Assembly: GCA_022701365.1 (NCBI GenBank)
Contig: JAKUHH010000117.1
Coordinates: 62,001-126,000 of the forward strand
Direction: 5' to 3'
DNA: 64,000 bases
From: Mycocentrospora acerina
Taxonomy: Eukaryota > Ascomycota > Dothideomycetes > Pleosporales
Positions within the stretch are counted from its first letter, which is position 1, and each line of letters starts with the position of its first letter. The notes beneath the pieces were generated by a model. That model was not told where the DNA came from and made no database searches. It was given only the letters and a program-made list of their open reading frames with translations. Below are positions 10,067 to 21,586 of the stretch, piece after piece. The position numbers and the translations under genes were made by a program.

Positions 10067-10524
10067 ATTCACCGATGATGGAGGCGCTGTAGCAGAGAAT
10101 CGGATGCTCTTTGTCTGTTTGGAGTTACTTACTGCAAGGATATATACCGCGTGGGGCCTCGTAAGAGCTTGTACTTTTCTTTTCTTCGTATGCTACCGGG
10201 ATAAATTCAGTACGGCGTACTTCCTCTTAACTTTTCATGCTAGTTATTCCGCGATAGGATCATCCATACAGCTGTAATTACAATTAAATAGAAGTTCTCC
10301 CTTGGTCGGGTGTCATACTCAGCGCATATACCATAGTACAAATGAGCATGGAAGTGCGCTATTGCGCTAGTGAGTGTGGCGTGCATTGTCATTGATATCG
10401 GCTTCGTTGAATCTCTTCGCATGGAGGGCAGTATGACGAATGACCGCGGTACTGAAACCCGCCTCAACGGCATTTTGAAATTTTTTGCTCGTACTTGCCG
10501 TCCGTCGAGCCAGGCCCTGCTCTA
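10067..10524. other. Intergenic between tandem minus-strand genes
   Basis: About 460 bp; contains the presumed promoter of the finger gene to the left and the 3' flank of the F-box-like gene to the right. No further gene seen. Confidence 0.4.
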
Positions 10525-11154
10525 TCACACTCTAGACCTTGCCATGACCGCAACTCGAAGCTGTCCTTCCTGTTTTTCCCGCACAAAACCCACTCTCTCG
10601 CACGACCACCCACCCCATCTGTCCAAGTATCGTGCAGTGCGGCCATGAGCGGCCGTGCGGGCGATTTCTTGGACGATTTTGCGAGATGACTCCAATTCAG
10701 CCATGTCTATGGTGATCTCCAGCGTGCGCAGCGTGCTCGTCAACGCCCCGTTAACCAGAACCATGACGTTCTCAGATGGCGAGTGAAGTGGGAGAGTAGA
10801 ATATCGGCCCTCCCAGTGCAATCTGTGCTTCGTATTGGAGGGTTCCTCACAGATGTGCAACGAAAGCCTTCTCGCACGGCTTGCGCCGATGCAGAGCCAC
10901 AGCGCAGCGAGATCATTCGTCAGCTCATGCGTGGAGCCTGCTTCGACACGAAAGTCCTCAAGCAGCGACAAAACATGAAGCAACTCATCTGAGAAGGTTT
11001 TATTGACTAGCAGGAGCGAGACAGCGACGCTACAATTTGTACTGAAAGTCAGGGAGTGAGAACGGCCCTTGGTGAACTTCCCGGTTTCTGTCACAACAAG
11101 GCTACGATATATCAAACTACGGATCTCCGTGGGAAGAATCATGAAGGAGAACAT
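10525..11154 (-). CDS. F-box/2EXR-like protein
   Basis: A 209-aa protein. The N-terminal motif MILPTEIRSLIYRSLVV is the LPxEIRxxIYxxL signature shared by many fungal F-box-like (2EXR-type) proteins, in which this helical segment can dock to a Skp1-type adaptor or simply stabilise a leucine-rich fold. The rest alternates strands and helices, with LLLVNKTFSDELLHVL as the usual 'cried-out' second motif of this group (LLxVNKxxxxExLxxL). The ATG at 11154 directly precedes the motif; an upstream in-frame extension exists but has no ATG. Typically large, fast-evolving families with unknown targets. Confidence 0.6.
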   Translation of the reverse strand: MFSFMILPTEIRSLIYRSLVVTETGKFTKGRSHSLTFSTNCSVAVSLLLVNKTFSDELLHVLSLLEDFRVEAGSTHELTNDLAALWLCIGASRARRLSLHICEEPSNTKHRLHWEGRYSTLPLHSPSENVMVLVNGALTSTLRTLEITIDMAELESSRKIVQEIARTAAHGRTARYLDRWGGWSCERVGFVREKQEGQLRVAVMARSRV

Positions 11155-11634
11155 GAGAGCTCTTGCTGAAATACTGTAATAGATCTTGCAGACACTCAAC
11201 AGCTATATGGTAGTTCTCCGTACCCAAAAAGGCCAATTAGATGATGTACCTGCGCTGACACAAGAAAATCCACTTATCGTATTGTAAGTACGCCAGTTTT
11301 CGACGAGCAATGCTCTTTGCTTTTCGAAATCGACATCAAGGGGATATGTTCGTAGACCTCATAGCACAGTGCTACGAGATTTGATGTAGTGTAGTATGGT
11401 TTGAATTGGGCGCATCTGGCGCGCGTTTTGGAGAAAGGCGGGCAATTGTGGTGAAGGCCAATAGGCGTTGTCTAAGACAAAAAGTTCTTGCTCTTCTTAG
11501 AACGTATATACAGTTGATGATGAAGGTCGTACTTTCGTGGCTTGAGGTCATGCTACACGCTAGCATCGACTCATACAACACATAAGTGTCCCTATTACCT
11601 TGCTCTAAGCTGTCTGCACAGAAATCTGCTTCTC
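11155..11634. other. Divergent intergenic region
   Basis: About 480 bp between a minus-strand F-box-like gene and the plus-strand membrane protein. It likely carries both promoters; no repeat or RNA was recognised. Confidence 0.4.
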
Positions 11635-12563
11635 ATGAATGCCAAACTTAAGACGTCTATGTGGGACAGATGTAGAGGGAATGTTGTTCTGTTCATCTTC
11701 ACCACGCTCTCTTATCTGTTCACCGTGGCCACCGTAGGTTTCTGCTGGGAGATTCTGACCAACCCCCGTTACAGATACTCCGGAGTAGCAATCTTGTCTG
11801 TAAGTACTATACGACCTAACGATTTTGGCTGGCTAATAAATACTGGTAGTGGGACTGGAATGACGATGAGACGAGGGGCTACTCTGACATTCGTAACAGT
11901 AGCCGCTCAGACTCTGCCTTAGTGGTAGCGACTAATGATTCCTTGCGTGATATGTATAACGCATCCACTGAGTCACTTTCGCACGTCCCTCGCAACATCA
12001 CGTTTGGATACATGGAGTTTTGCATATCCTCGTCGATTGTCACCAACTGTTCTAGCCTCGCATCTCAAGCATCGTCTTCTGCCCTAGAAGCTGCGTCAGA
12101 CATTATCCCGGTGCTATCACAGCCTTTCTCAGCTATCCAAGGGGCTCTGAAAGATGCAAGCCCAGCGAATGTTCAGATTTTGCTAATAGTTGGTGCTATT
12201 TCTTTGGTCTTTCTCACCCACATAGTGAACTTTCTCGTCACTAGTCACTCCAACGTATTCCACCCAAGTCGAAGATTAGAGATGTTCTTATTAGTCATTC
12301 TTATCGGCACCATCATCTGTGTCTTCCTTGCCGTAAGTGTCGGACTTTTGGCACGCGCATATACAAGAGTAGATGGGTTTGGCCCCCGAATAAGAGTACA
12401 GAAAGGAGATATGGGAGAGTCGTGCTTGGTTGTTTTATTATGCGGCATTATGGCTTCTCTCATAACGGCCATTAACGTATGGTTGATGGGGAAAGTGGAG
12501 TTGAGCAAATTGACCATTTCAGAATTGCGTCGGATAGAATCAGTAGCTAGCTCCAAGCAGTGA
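11635..12563 (+). CDS. Four-TM membrane protein, SUR7/PalI-like topology
   Basis: Two exons, 11635-11799 and 11850-12563, are joined by a 50-nt intron (GTAAGT donor, GCTAAT branch-like site, GGTAG acceptor) to give 292 aa. One membrane helix near the N-terminus (VVLFIFTTLSYLFTVATVGF) is followed by a roughly 100-residue Ser/Asn-rich loop containing several N-x-S/T sites and two Cys residues, then three further helices (about residues 165-187, 204-226 and 250-270) and a charged tail. A 1+3 helix layout with a large external loop is that of SUR7/PalI-type eisosome or pH-sensing proteins, but I see no diagnostic motif, so this is topology only. Splicing removes the apparent stop and restores one clean frame. 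Confidence 0.65.
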
Positions 12564-14061
12564 TGCTAACTTTAAAACAAATTTGTAGTTTGTGTTAATT
12601 TATTCACGTTACTATGTTTCTCACTTGAATTTTGTTGATTTTGGCAATGATAATAGTAAAAGCATTGTCGGGAAGCATGTAGCTACTGAAGCAATAGTTA
12701 TATTTTTTTCTTAGCTTTCTCTTCATTTTCAGTCAACCCTTCAAAGTCTGAACACAACAAAAACATGCTAAACACAAAACTTACTAGAATTTTTCGTATT
12801 ATCAATCACATCACAGGAACGCAAATCAACTTGAAATTATTGTACAGAAAATTCGTTCAAAAGTTTCAATTATTGTAGTGTTTCTCTTTTCCAATTTCTT
12901 CACATCTATTGCTTCTCAAGCATTCATAACAGAAAATGTAAAAAAAAACTCCATGGCCATGTTTCAGCCGTTTTTACTGGTTCTACATGTATCGCTAGAT
13001 CATGCTTGTTATTGTTCTGCGTAGTACTGATTAAAGGCTATTTCATCTGTTAAAATCAAATACTAAAGAAGATTAACTTACAACATGTTCTGACTCCCAT
13101 GTTCATACTAGCTCTAAAACCTGTGCTAAGCTTAGAATGTAAAACTTCAGAAGATTGACCTTTGAAGTGTTGTAGCTAGAACGTCTACACTATTGCCAAA
13201 AGTAGATATCCTCGTTTTGCTTTTTTTCCTAGATGATTTTTGCATCCTTTTTTCACTTTAAACTGAGAACTTCAAAACTCGTTCTTAGCTTGCTGTTCAA
13301 CGAGCCTTGACCTGCGAGAAGCGATCATGTGAATAGGCTATCAGAATCACAATTCCCAATTGCACAGGGGAATTAACTTCCTTCTAGGGTTCTTTGCTCG
13401 GAAAAGCAAACATAGCCTCCACAACATTTCAGTGGCATCACGCGATCACAAGAAAATGCTAGTACGAATACTCTCCGTGCACTGAAGACTCAAGTTGGCG
13501 GCGCAGCAGTAATTACACCATCAATGCATAATTTACTCGTATTTGGTAGTTTGAACACTACCTCCTCGACTTATGCATTACCACCTCACATGAAATACGC
13601 ATAGTCTTCATGCGATGACATGCAACAGAATTAAGGTAGGATAAAAATTCCTCTTTCTCTAAGGTACATTTCGCCCCGCGTGAGGGAGGAAGCTTAAACG
13701 ATAGTTTTCTGATGAATCATTGATTTGTGCAAAGACTCGGTATAAGAGTTGGCTATGATCAGTAATCTAGATCTACCAGAAAATAAAGTTGTTCAATCCA
13801 TTATCAATTTAAACAAAACACCAATCTATACTCCATGTTTTTCGTTCCAGTCTTGTCATTAAATTGCATCAGACAATATGAACAACCGAGGTTCCGCAAA
13901 TGTATTACATCTAGTTTCGCAGTATCAATACAGCGCTAGTGCAGAAGCTCGCCAAATACAATGAGGTATTATATTAAGCAAATAAACCCCGAATCTCCAG
14001 CTGGCAAAACTTAAATAACACCACTAGATTACCGGATCAAGAATCTTTTCTCAACGCTACT
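12564..14061. other. Gene desert, AT-rich
   Basis: 1.5 kb with T- and A-runs and no protein-like frame on either strand. No repeats shared with the rest of the window were noticed. Confidence 0.45.
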
Positions 14062-15558
14062 TTACTTCTTATTTTCGTCCCTCTTCAACATCCATGAAGG
14101 AAGAACCTTACTAAAACCACGTCTTTGCTCACTGCAAACATCATCACTTCTAGCGTGATGACCCTGGCTATTAGTACGATATTCTCCAACGTGATCATGT
14201 TCTGCGGTATGAGGCATTAGCCACTCGCCCATCATGAGATTTAGGTGTCCGTGGCCAGTGGTGGTATTAGTCCTTCTGGAAGGAGACCGACTATGGCGGG
14301 TTGTAATATCGTATGGAGAACCTACGAAGGTGCCCCTGGTGGTTTGCCGCTCTGAATTTGGCGTCATCGATGCATTGAATCTGTGCGTTTCAAGATTGCC
14401 GGCAACGATTGGTTCTACTTTAAGCTGCTCATATTGTGGTTCAACTTTTTTGTCTATTCCTGATGCCTCGACAACCTCAATCCAGGTGTCGGAACCTGAC
14501 AACGGTCGTATTTCTGGACACACTTTTGGAATCTCTTCTAATCTTTTTACGACTGTGTCACATATCGGGAAGCCTATCTCACTTGCGTCTATCGCGTCCG
14601 ATCTGTACGGTGGACGTTTGTTTTGTATTTCGTTGAACAAGTCAGAGTAACCGTTCCGGCCCACCCGAGTATGGACTCTTCTCAGCGATCTCGGAAGTAC
14701 AGTGCAGCCAGAATTGTGAGGAGATGACTCGACACGTTTAAAAGCTTTCACAATCTCTTCGAGACTAGGCCTTTGGCTGAGATCGGCAGCCGATGGTCGT
14801 TTTCTCTCATCAGACCTTGAACACATCCACTGCGGAACCTGATCAACTGCTACAGCGTCAGGATTCCCGAATGGACAGAGCCCATGTTCAGAGCCCGAAA
14901 TGGGCACGGGCATTGTTGAAGCATGATTGAAGGTGTCCCACGAAGGTTTGGTCTGCAACGCAGTAATCTCAAGTGCAGATATATCGGCTGATTTCCATGT
15001 GGACTTCCCGTCACCACGTCTGTCATCCAGGCCAGCGAAATTCACTTTGTATTGATCTTCGTTGGATCTCCGCTTACTGGTATTAGATTGGACAGGTGCA
15101 ATATGTTGATTTTCTGTATCGGATCCAAGAATCTGCAGTGCTTGATAGTACCTGCCTGTCGTCATTTCCGATGCTGCAGCGGGATGCCGTTGGTAAGATT
15201 CAGCAGCCGTACGCTTTTGCCCCGCGGAATACCGGATAATAGTGCTGAGATCCAGTCTAGGATTGTTGTATTCAGAGCGGTGAATAGAGGGCTTGCATAG
15301 TTGTAGGACGAAACCGCATGCTTCGCGTAGCTCCATCTCTTCTTGGTGAGTCAGCCGCCGGCGATGGATCAGTGGCGAAGAGTCGCGAAAATGACCACGA
15401 GAGTCGCTCCTTATTTCCCATTGCATATCTTCTGCTGATTCTGTGCTTGTCCTTGACATAGACCTCGTCTGAAGAGTTAGTTGCATAAGCATAGAACTCA
15501 GATCGTTCCCGACACTTACTGCAACTGAGGAAAAATGTTTAGGCGACTCGCATTTCAT
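14062..15558 (-). CDS. Hypothetical 498-aa protein, largely disordered
   Basis: A single long open frame from the ATG at 15558. Composition is hydrophilic and rich in Ser, Arg, Glu and Thr. There is one short ordered-looking helix (LTHQEEMELREACGFVLQLC, about residues 69-88) and another around PSLEEIVKAFKRVE; no transmembrane segment, signal peptide or known domain. The ending PSWMLKRDENKK is basic. A long intact frame with even codon composition supports a real gene. It could be a cytoskeletal or nuclear scaffold, but nothing shows this. Function unknown. Confidence 0.7.
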   Translation of the reverse strand: MKCESPKHFSSVAVSVGNDLSSMLMQLTLQTRSMSRTSTESAEDMQWEIRSDSRGHFRDSSPLIHRRRLTHQEEMELREACGFVLQLCKPSIHRSEYNNPRLDLSTIIRYSAGQKRTAAESYQRHPAAASEMTTGRYYQALQILGSDTENQHIAPVQSNTSKRRSNEDQYKVNFAGLDDRRGDGKSTWKSADISALEITALQTKPSWDTFNHASTMPVPISGSEHGLCPFGNPDAVAVDQVPQWMCSRSDERKRPSAADLSQRPSLEEIVKAFKRVESSPHNSGCTVLPRSLRRVHTRVGRNGYSDLFNEIQNKRPPYRSDAIDASEIGFPICDTVVKRLEEIPKVCPEIRPLSGSDTWIEVVEASGIDKKVEPQYEQLKVEPIVAGNLETHRFNASMTPNSERQTTRGTFVGSPYDITTRHSRSPSRRTNTTTGHGHLNLMMGEWLMPHTAEHDHVGEYRTNSQGHHARSDDVCSEQRRGFSKVLPSWMLKRDENKK

Positions 15559-17129
15559 AGTCAGTGTTGAACACGTATGAAGACGACGGCTAGTTATTTC
15601 AATCTGCTGCTAGAAAGTAGAGATGTGTAATCTTCTTTGAATTGCACAATTAATACTTTTTTGTGAAATTGAGGCCAGGAATCGATGCGTGTTGCGTCGA
15701 CAGATGGAGAGGTATGCACAACGAAGATAATTTGTATGATCAAACAGTTTAGAAGCTCTAAAATATTGTCTTAAACAGGGTCAAATGAAGATTGAAAGAG
15801 ATTGTCAAGGTGCTTAAAAGAACAGATAAGGCAAACCGAAGGTTTATACGTAGCGGTGCAAGACTCTCCTCGTTACAGATGTCCCAACTACTAAAGCAAA
15901 TCAACAGTAATTCTGGGGAATTTAGAGGAGTATTGATTTCTTTCAGGCGATGTAGTTAATGACACTCCTAACGACAATGATGTGGCACGGTGGTCAAGCG
16001 CGAACATAAGCTTTATGCACAGACGTTAATCCACCAATAACTGAGCAACCATGTTCGATTTTATTGCCTCACTTGTCATTCTATGCACCAGAATGTTTGC
16101 ACTAGCCCTGTATGGAAATAGTAGCGTTGCATGTAATTTGTATCCTGCGGCGCAGTGGAAGCGACCAAAGCAGCGATTCGTGCATTGACCTTCACGTCTC
16201 GGTTAAAATCGCAATCTTCGCACGAACCTTCTAATTGCCATTTATAAAGTATTACAAGCTACCTAAGCGAACAGTTGTAGGATTTCTATTTCTTGATGTG
16301 CACCGAAACAGCTATACAAAGTTAAGCTACATCAATTAAGGTGGTGTTAATGATGGCGCACTAGATCACCTCTTTTTCCCGAGTACCGTAGAGGCGTTTT
16401 ATGAACGCAAGGACCTTGACTTCTACAAAAATGCTCTAGCTTGTACTTCATATAACGTGCCAGGGCACGTTGACAGGCCGAGTAACAGAAAATACAGAAA
16501 ATAGTCATATTAGGAGAAATATAGCGAGTTTTGCAGGATTCAAAGTTAAGACTTTTAAATGCACTCATCAGAAATAAAATAACTCACCAAGTCGAATTTT
16601 GTTTGAATATCCGTTAAATATCAAGAAACCACATTGATGTCCCGAAGTATAAATGGAAGCAGCAAGTTTGTGTTCTGAGCGACTACCAATTGCACCTAGT
16701 CACGTGTTTCGCAAAACGTAAAATTTATGTTACCTTTAGTAAATTAAAGTCGAACCTTTACTGTAAGACAAACCATCGTTATGCTGCTCTACTAAAATAG
16801 TTGCTGTGAATTTCAAAGCCCTGAAATTGTTCCTTTCAGGTTATCTTCGATGAGCACTGTTCAAGATTACAAGTGATGATATATAATCAAGTTATTAAAC
16901 TTAGTCTGACAAAGTTCCATTAATTAAAATTTACTCATGCTGATGTTTTCAATTCGTTTCGTCGTTAAAATTATCGCATTTTGGAAGCCTGAATCTGTTT
17001 TCAATTTTGATTGAGAAGAGCGCTCTCATGTTATCTTTACAGAGCATGTCAGATGGTAAGGAGATGCCACTGCGATCTGCATCAAAGCTAATCCTCACTA
17101 AAGATGGAAAGTAATATGCAAAAGGCTAA
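15559..17129. other. Gene desert
   Basis: 1.6 kb of AT-rich DNA. A 73-codon minus-strand frame at 16347-16568 has no protein-like pattern and was not called. No repeat recognised. Confidence 0.4.
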
Positions 17130-18593
17130 CTACACACTTTCAAACGAGAGTTGTGGCTTCTCTCGCAGCATTCGTGCGAAGACTCGCCTTGATACAGGCC
17201 ATGGATTAGTCACTTTGCCACTTTTGTGCTTGTACCAGCTGTTCACCGGTGTTGACCATACAGTTGAATTGATTTTTCCTCTCAACCACATCTGGTATTG
17301 AGTAGAAGCCTGTTGTTTGACCTCAATGGCTCGAGCACTGATTTCTTTCTTCCATCGCAGACATTTCATGATGTAGGCAATCTGTAACTCTTTCATCTCT
17401 GGATTACTACCAGCTGGGTTAAAAGTATTCGGACCTGCAATCATGAAAAGGTTTGGGTATCCATGTATGGCAAGGCCTAGAAAAGCTTCTGCGCCTGAAT
17501 TCCAATCTTCATTCAAAGAGTGTTCATCGCGTCCTTGAACGGAAATTGGTACTAGGAAATCCGACGCCCTGAAGCCAGTTGCACAGATAATAATATCGGC
17601 TTCTTTCGTCGTTCCGCTTTTAGTTCTGATATTATTGCCACTTATCGAGTCGATCGGGTCGATTATGAGGTGTACATTTGGAAGCATCAAAGAAGGATAG
17701 AACTGGTTGTCGAAGAGAATTCGTTTGCTACCAATAGGATTTAATGGCATCAATTTCTGGACAAGCTCCTCATCTGCAACCTGGCGGCGTAGGTTATACC
17801 TGGCATAGCGTTCAACGATGCGGCTCCATGCACCTGAACGCATGACTGATGATAGTAAAATGTCTGCGCCATGACTAAGTGCACTTCGGTAAAAATGATG
17901 GGCACCTGGAATTTGTAAAAGCAACTGTTCGGCGCGGCTGAAGTTTTTGCCAGGCTTTGGTAGTACCCAGTGCGGAGTGCGCTGGTACACTGTGAGGTCC
18001 GACGAAGCTGATGCAAGATCAGGCAACATCTGCGCCGCGCTAGAACCAGTGCCTATAACACTAATTCGTTTATCGAGGAGGTCGATGCTAGGATCCCACT
18101 CGGCAGAATGAATCTTGCGTCCTGAGAAGCCTTCAAGACCTTGTATATCAGGGAAATTTGGTATATGAAGCTGACCAACAGCGAAGATAACGACCTCAGC
18201 GCAGATAAGTTTGTTAGATGCCGTTACTATATTCCAGGTCTTCTCGTTCTGTGGGTAGTACGCCTGCGAAACTTCGGTGTCAAGGCTAAGATGCGGTAGC
18301 AGCTTATTATCTTGCGCCACCTGTTTCAGATAACTTAGAATGGCCTGCTGCGGTGGGTAGCGTTGATCGTGTCCTCTGTAAGGTGCAAAAGAGAATGAGT
18401 AGAGATGCGAGGGCACATCACAAGTACACCCTGGGTATGTATTATCCCGCCAAACACCACCCACATCAGAATGCTTCTCGAGGATCAAAAAGTCATCTTC
18501 ACCGGCATTTTTCAATGCAACCCCCATTCCTAGGCCACCAAAACCTGCCCCGATAATGGCAATCTTTATTCGTATTTGTTCCTTAGAAGTCAT
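17130..18593 (-). CDS. Flavin-binding monooxygenase (Baeyer-Villiger type)
   Basis: A 487-aa intronless protein with the class B flavoprotein monooxygenase layout: FAD-binding GAGFGG at residues 15-20, then GGVWRDNTYPGCTCDVPSHL, the type I BVMO-like fingerprint FSGRKIHSAEWD, and a second Rossmann motif GTGSSAAQ for NADPH. A late ATG-like hallmark CATGFRASDFL and GPNTFNPAGSNPEM near the C-terminus also fit. Such enzymes use NADPH and O2 to insert oxygen next to a carbonyl or on a heteroatom, often in secondary metabolism or ketone breakdown. The frame extends 47 codons upstream with a hydrophobic segment; I start at MTSKEQ (18593) because it sits just before the FAD motif as in relatives, but a membrane-anchored longer form is possible. 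Confidence 0.85.
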   Translation of the reverse strand: MTSKEQIRIKIAIIGAGFGGLGMGVALKNAGEDDFLILEKHSDVGGVWRDNTYPGCTCDVPSHLYSFSFAPYRGHDQRYPPQQAILSYLKQVAQDNKLLPHLSLDTEVSQAYYPQNEKTWNIVTASNKLICAEVVIFAVGQLHIPNFPDIQGLEGFSGRKIHSAEWDPSIDLLDKRISVIGTGSSAAQMLPDLASASSDLTVYQRTPHWVLPKPGKNFSRAEQLLLQIPGAHHFYRSALSHGADILLSSVMRSGAWSRIVERYARYNLRRQVADEELVQKLMPLNPIGSKRILFDNQFYPSLMLPNVHLIIDPIDSISGNNIRTKSGTTKEADIIICATGFRASDFLVPISVQGRDEHSLNEDWNSGAEAFLGLAIHGYPNLFMIAGPNTFNPAGSNPEMKELQIAYIMKCLRWKKEISARAIEVKQQASTQYQMWLRGKINSTVWSTPVNSWYKHKSGKVTNPWPVSRRVFARMLREKPQLSFESV

Positions 18594-20248
18594 GCTAGAT
18601 AGATGGCCTAAAGCTGGCAAGAGTAGGGAAAACAGGAAAAGATTTAAGCTGAGTAGTTGATGAGCAAGAAAAATTGAAAAAAAAAAACGCAAATTCAACA
18701 TGAGCATTTCGTCATTTCTAACTGTTTGGCACAATAGCGTTCAACTTGCAACCTTATGCATTAGATGCGAAATTACAACAAAATCTTTCAAATCTATATC
18801 ATGGAACAAGCAAGCAAGTTAAGAGGTAATTTATTACTATAACGGATCCTGTAATTTGAGTACTCATCCCTGATAAAACTAACGTGTAATATATCAGGAA
18901 GTCCAATCACGCGCTATACTATGAGATGGGTGATGTGATTAATTTCCAAGATTCAACAACTGCTTTGTTTTCCGTTCCCATCTTAACTTCTTGAAGGCAC
19001 TCCTAGCGTTCTGACATCAGCCTTTTTGATAAATCCGCAAATTGTTCTGGCATTCTCTTTATTTCGTTCTAATCCCATTTCAATATCGACTTGTGCCCAT
19101 GTTCTTGGAATACTGGTACTATCTGTAAATGTAATGTCTATAGTGATCTGCTAACTAATAAATAGCACTACCTGTGGAAGGCAGGTCGATGGATACGATA
19201 AAATTTCATTGTACTGTTCGAATAGGTTGTGATTCTCAAGGATTTACTTCTGGAATCAACGGCTCATCTAAATGCAGATGCAGAAAACAAGACTGTGATT
19301 GGTCTTCAGGCATGCCACCCATCTGCCAAGAATTCCATCTGAACAGACGTTGTTGACAGAAAACCATAGCAAAGCCTCAATCACAAGATAGGCTGAAAAC
19401 TGACGAAGGGACTACTGGAAAAGTGTCTCCAGCACGGCCTCGAGGTCGAACGAGAGACGGCGCCAAGGCAACTTCTGCTGGTTTCTTAGGCCGCCAAGTT
19501 ACATAGATGCGTAGAAGCTGGGAACATTTGGATTCATATATATTATGTGGTAGTGGTTAATGTAAAGCAACGTTCATCACCACTTATTAACAAAGAACTT
19601 ATATCAGTTAGAGTGTAACAATCGGTCTAAAACATTGACTGAGATTTATGTGAGACTTCAGATTGGTTTCATTTGAGTACAAAACTTATTAACCCTAATG
19701 CAAGATTTCAGCCAACAATATGAATCTTTGAGCTTTAGTAGAATGATGTTTGGTCTTTATGTGAGCTTAAGCAGGATTAAATATTCGCGATGTGCACACT
19801 CAATGCTCTGTGACTTACTACTGCAAACTAAACAGAGCAATTAGTTTTACCTGCGTGACATTGTCGTTTTAGAAACACAGAAGAATATATCTGGTCTTGG
19901 TAATCATCACTCATGTAGATTTGAATGCTTGTATTTCGATTTTTCACACGAACAATCAGGAAGAAGATGGTGGTCGGGTGCACTCAAGCTGGAAATAGCT
20001 CTACGCTGAACTGATGTGTGTAGGTTCAAATGACACCAAGACAATATGATTGTATTTAAAGTACAGAGATCACCTCAGTCAATAATTCGTTACGTTGTTG
20101 TTTTGTTTGACTCTCGCTGCTATAAAATATTGGCTTCTCACCTCCTCCATTATTGATGACAATCTCATACTTTGATGCATAAATTATGATAATTAGGCTC
20201 CAAAACAATCCATAAGTAGAATTCGAGATGATTACATCGCACGAGATC
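18594..20248. other. Intergenic, one GC patch of unknown origin
   Basis: 1.65 kb, mostly AT-rich. A GC-rich patch at about 19425-19500 (around CGAGGTCGAACGAGAGACGG) stands out; it is open in one frame for about 27 codons (Arg/Gly-rich) and may be a relic of a transposon or gene. Nothing else recognised. Confidence 0.4.
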
Positions 20249-21120
20249 CTAAGCGCTACAATCTATCATCTCTATTGGATATTCGGTGTCATTACTCTGC
20301 ACAATACCACAGGAAACCTCCCAGCCAATCTCGAAATTGTCACTTTTTGGATTCCTGATCTTAGCATTGGGTGAGCAGTCAGCGTCGAAGGTAAAGTAAC
20401 TTGTTTCCATACGCGGAGTAGAGTCCCAGTTGCATGAGTGGGAGCTCAGGTTCTGACGCCATGCTTCTGTTTGTGTTTTGACAGTACTTGTATGCAGGTC
20501 GTGACTTCTGATGCGAACCTTTGCGCAGTTCATGAAAGACTCATGCTCACGGTTGACCCAGACCCAGGCAAACAAAGCGTTCCCCTCTGGCATACCCCAA
20601 GGGACCTCAAACTGGAAGGTCTGGGACTCTGGTGATCCGTGTGGGCCTCGATGAGGACAGTTGCCATGGTAGGATGCCGCCGCTTTCCACGTCTGACCCT
20701 TGTCTATAGAGAAACCCACTTGACAGCTACCACCTTGATGAGTTGATCCCGGTGCTTCTACTGAGTAATTATAGTCAGAAAGTTGGAAGTAGGCGATTTG
20801 GCCTGTTGACCAGGTTAATTGAGGGTCTTCAAGGTCATATCGATCGATGTGGCCTCGGCACATGCCAGGATTGCGTAGGGAAGGCTTTCCGTTTTCATCG
20901 CAACACCCTAGCGGAAAGTTTAACATCGGATCTACTCGTGTGGTGAATCTGTTCGATTCTTTTGCACCCCCTAGAGCACCTGGAAACCAAAGTGACCTGA
21001 GAAAAGATCCCGCATATCAGTTTACTGTTCTATGGGTCACAGAAACTTCGAAGAAAGGTCTTACATATGGGCATGGGCCCCGCGGGCTATAAGTAGAGCA
21101 TGAACAGAACCCAAGCGCAT
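20249..21120 (-). CDS. Secreted LPMO, AA11-like
   Basis: Spliced model: exon 1 21120-21065, intron 21064-20997 (68 nt; GTAAGA donor, TTTTCTCAG acceptor), exon 2 20996-20249; total 267 aa. Exon 1 encodes a short signal peptide ending ..IARGAHA, followed by HM, so the mature enzyme would start with the copper-binding His1 of lytic polysaccharide monooxygenases. Further family marks are DPMLNFPLG, CRGH, a second candidate copper His in STHQGGSCQVGFS, and FMNCAKVRI at the active face. These enzymes cut chitin or other crystalline glycans oxidatively outside the cell. The signal peptide is unusually short and basic. Without the intron the protein would lack secretion and catalysis, so the exon 1 model decides function. 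AA11 versus another LPMO family is uncertain. Confidence 0.75.
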
Positions 21121-21586
21121 ATTGTAGGGGGAGTTGGGTAACAATTTGGGTTATGTGAATCATGTATTATCTCTCGTTAAAAATAATGAGGTTATAGAGC
21201 ATGAGTGAGAGTATTTATAGATTCAGGCTATCGTCTAACAGCACGTTTGTCATAATTTTTGTAATTTTGATTTATAATTCTGCAGTTGGTCACTAACACA
21301 ATATGCCACAGAATGAACCGCCTTTTCAAGCTTGTAAGAGAACCCCAGAGTATTACGAGCATCATCTACACTACAAACGCTAATGCGCGCTGCTTTAACT
21401 TAACTCTCTGATGCAAAATAGTACAACCCTGAAATACTCTTTGACTTGTGATTTTTTTTACCGAATTTACTTGAGGCTGACGTAAGGCCTGGCTTATCTG
21501 GGCCGTCTCAGAGACAGCCGAACAAAACTGTTTCATGCGGTGGAAGCGATCTGGCTTCCAATTATCTGTGCAGATACAAGGAAGAG
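21121..21586. other. Intergenic with possible 5' exon of the UBA gene
   Basis: A protein-like open stretch covers about 21505-21606 on the plus strand (WAVSETAEQNCFMRWKRSG and so on) and ends one frame away from the UBA gene, hinting that the real 5' end lies here. See the finding on that frameshift. The rest shows no gene. Confidence 0.4.
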
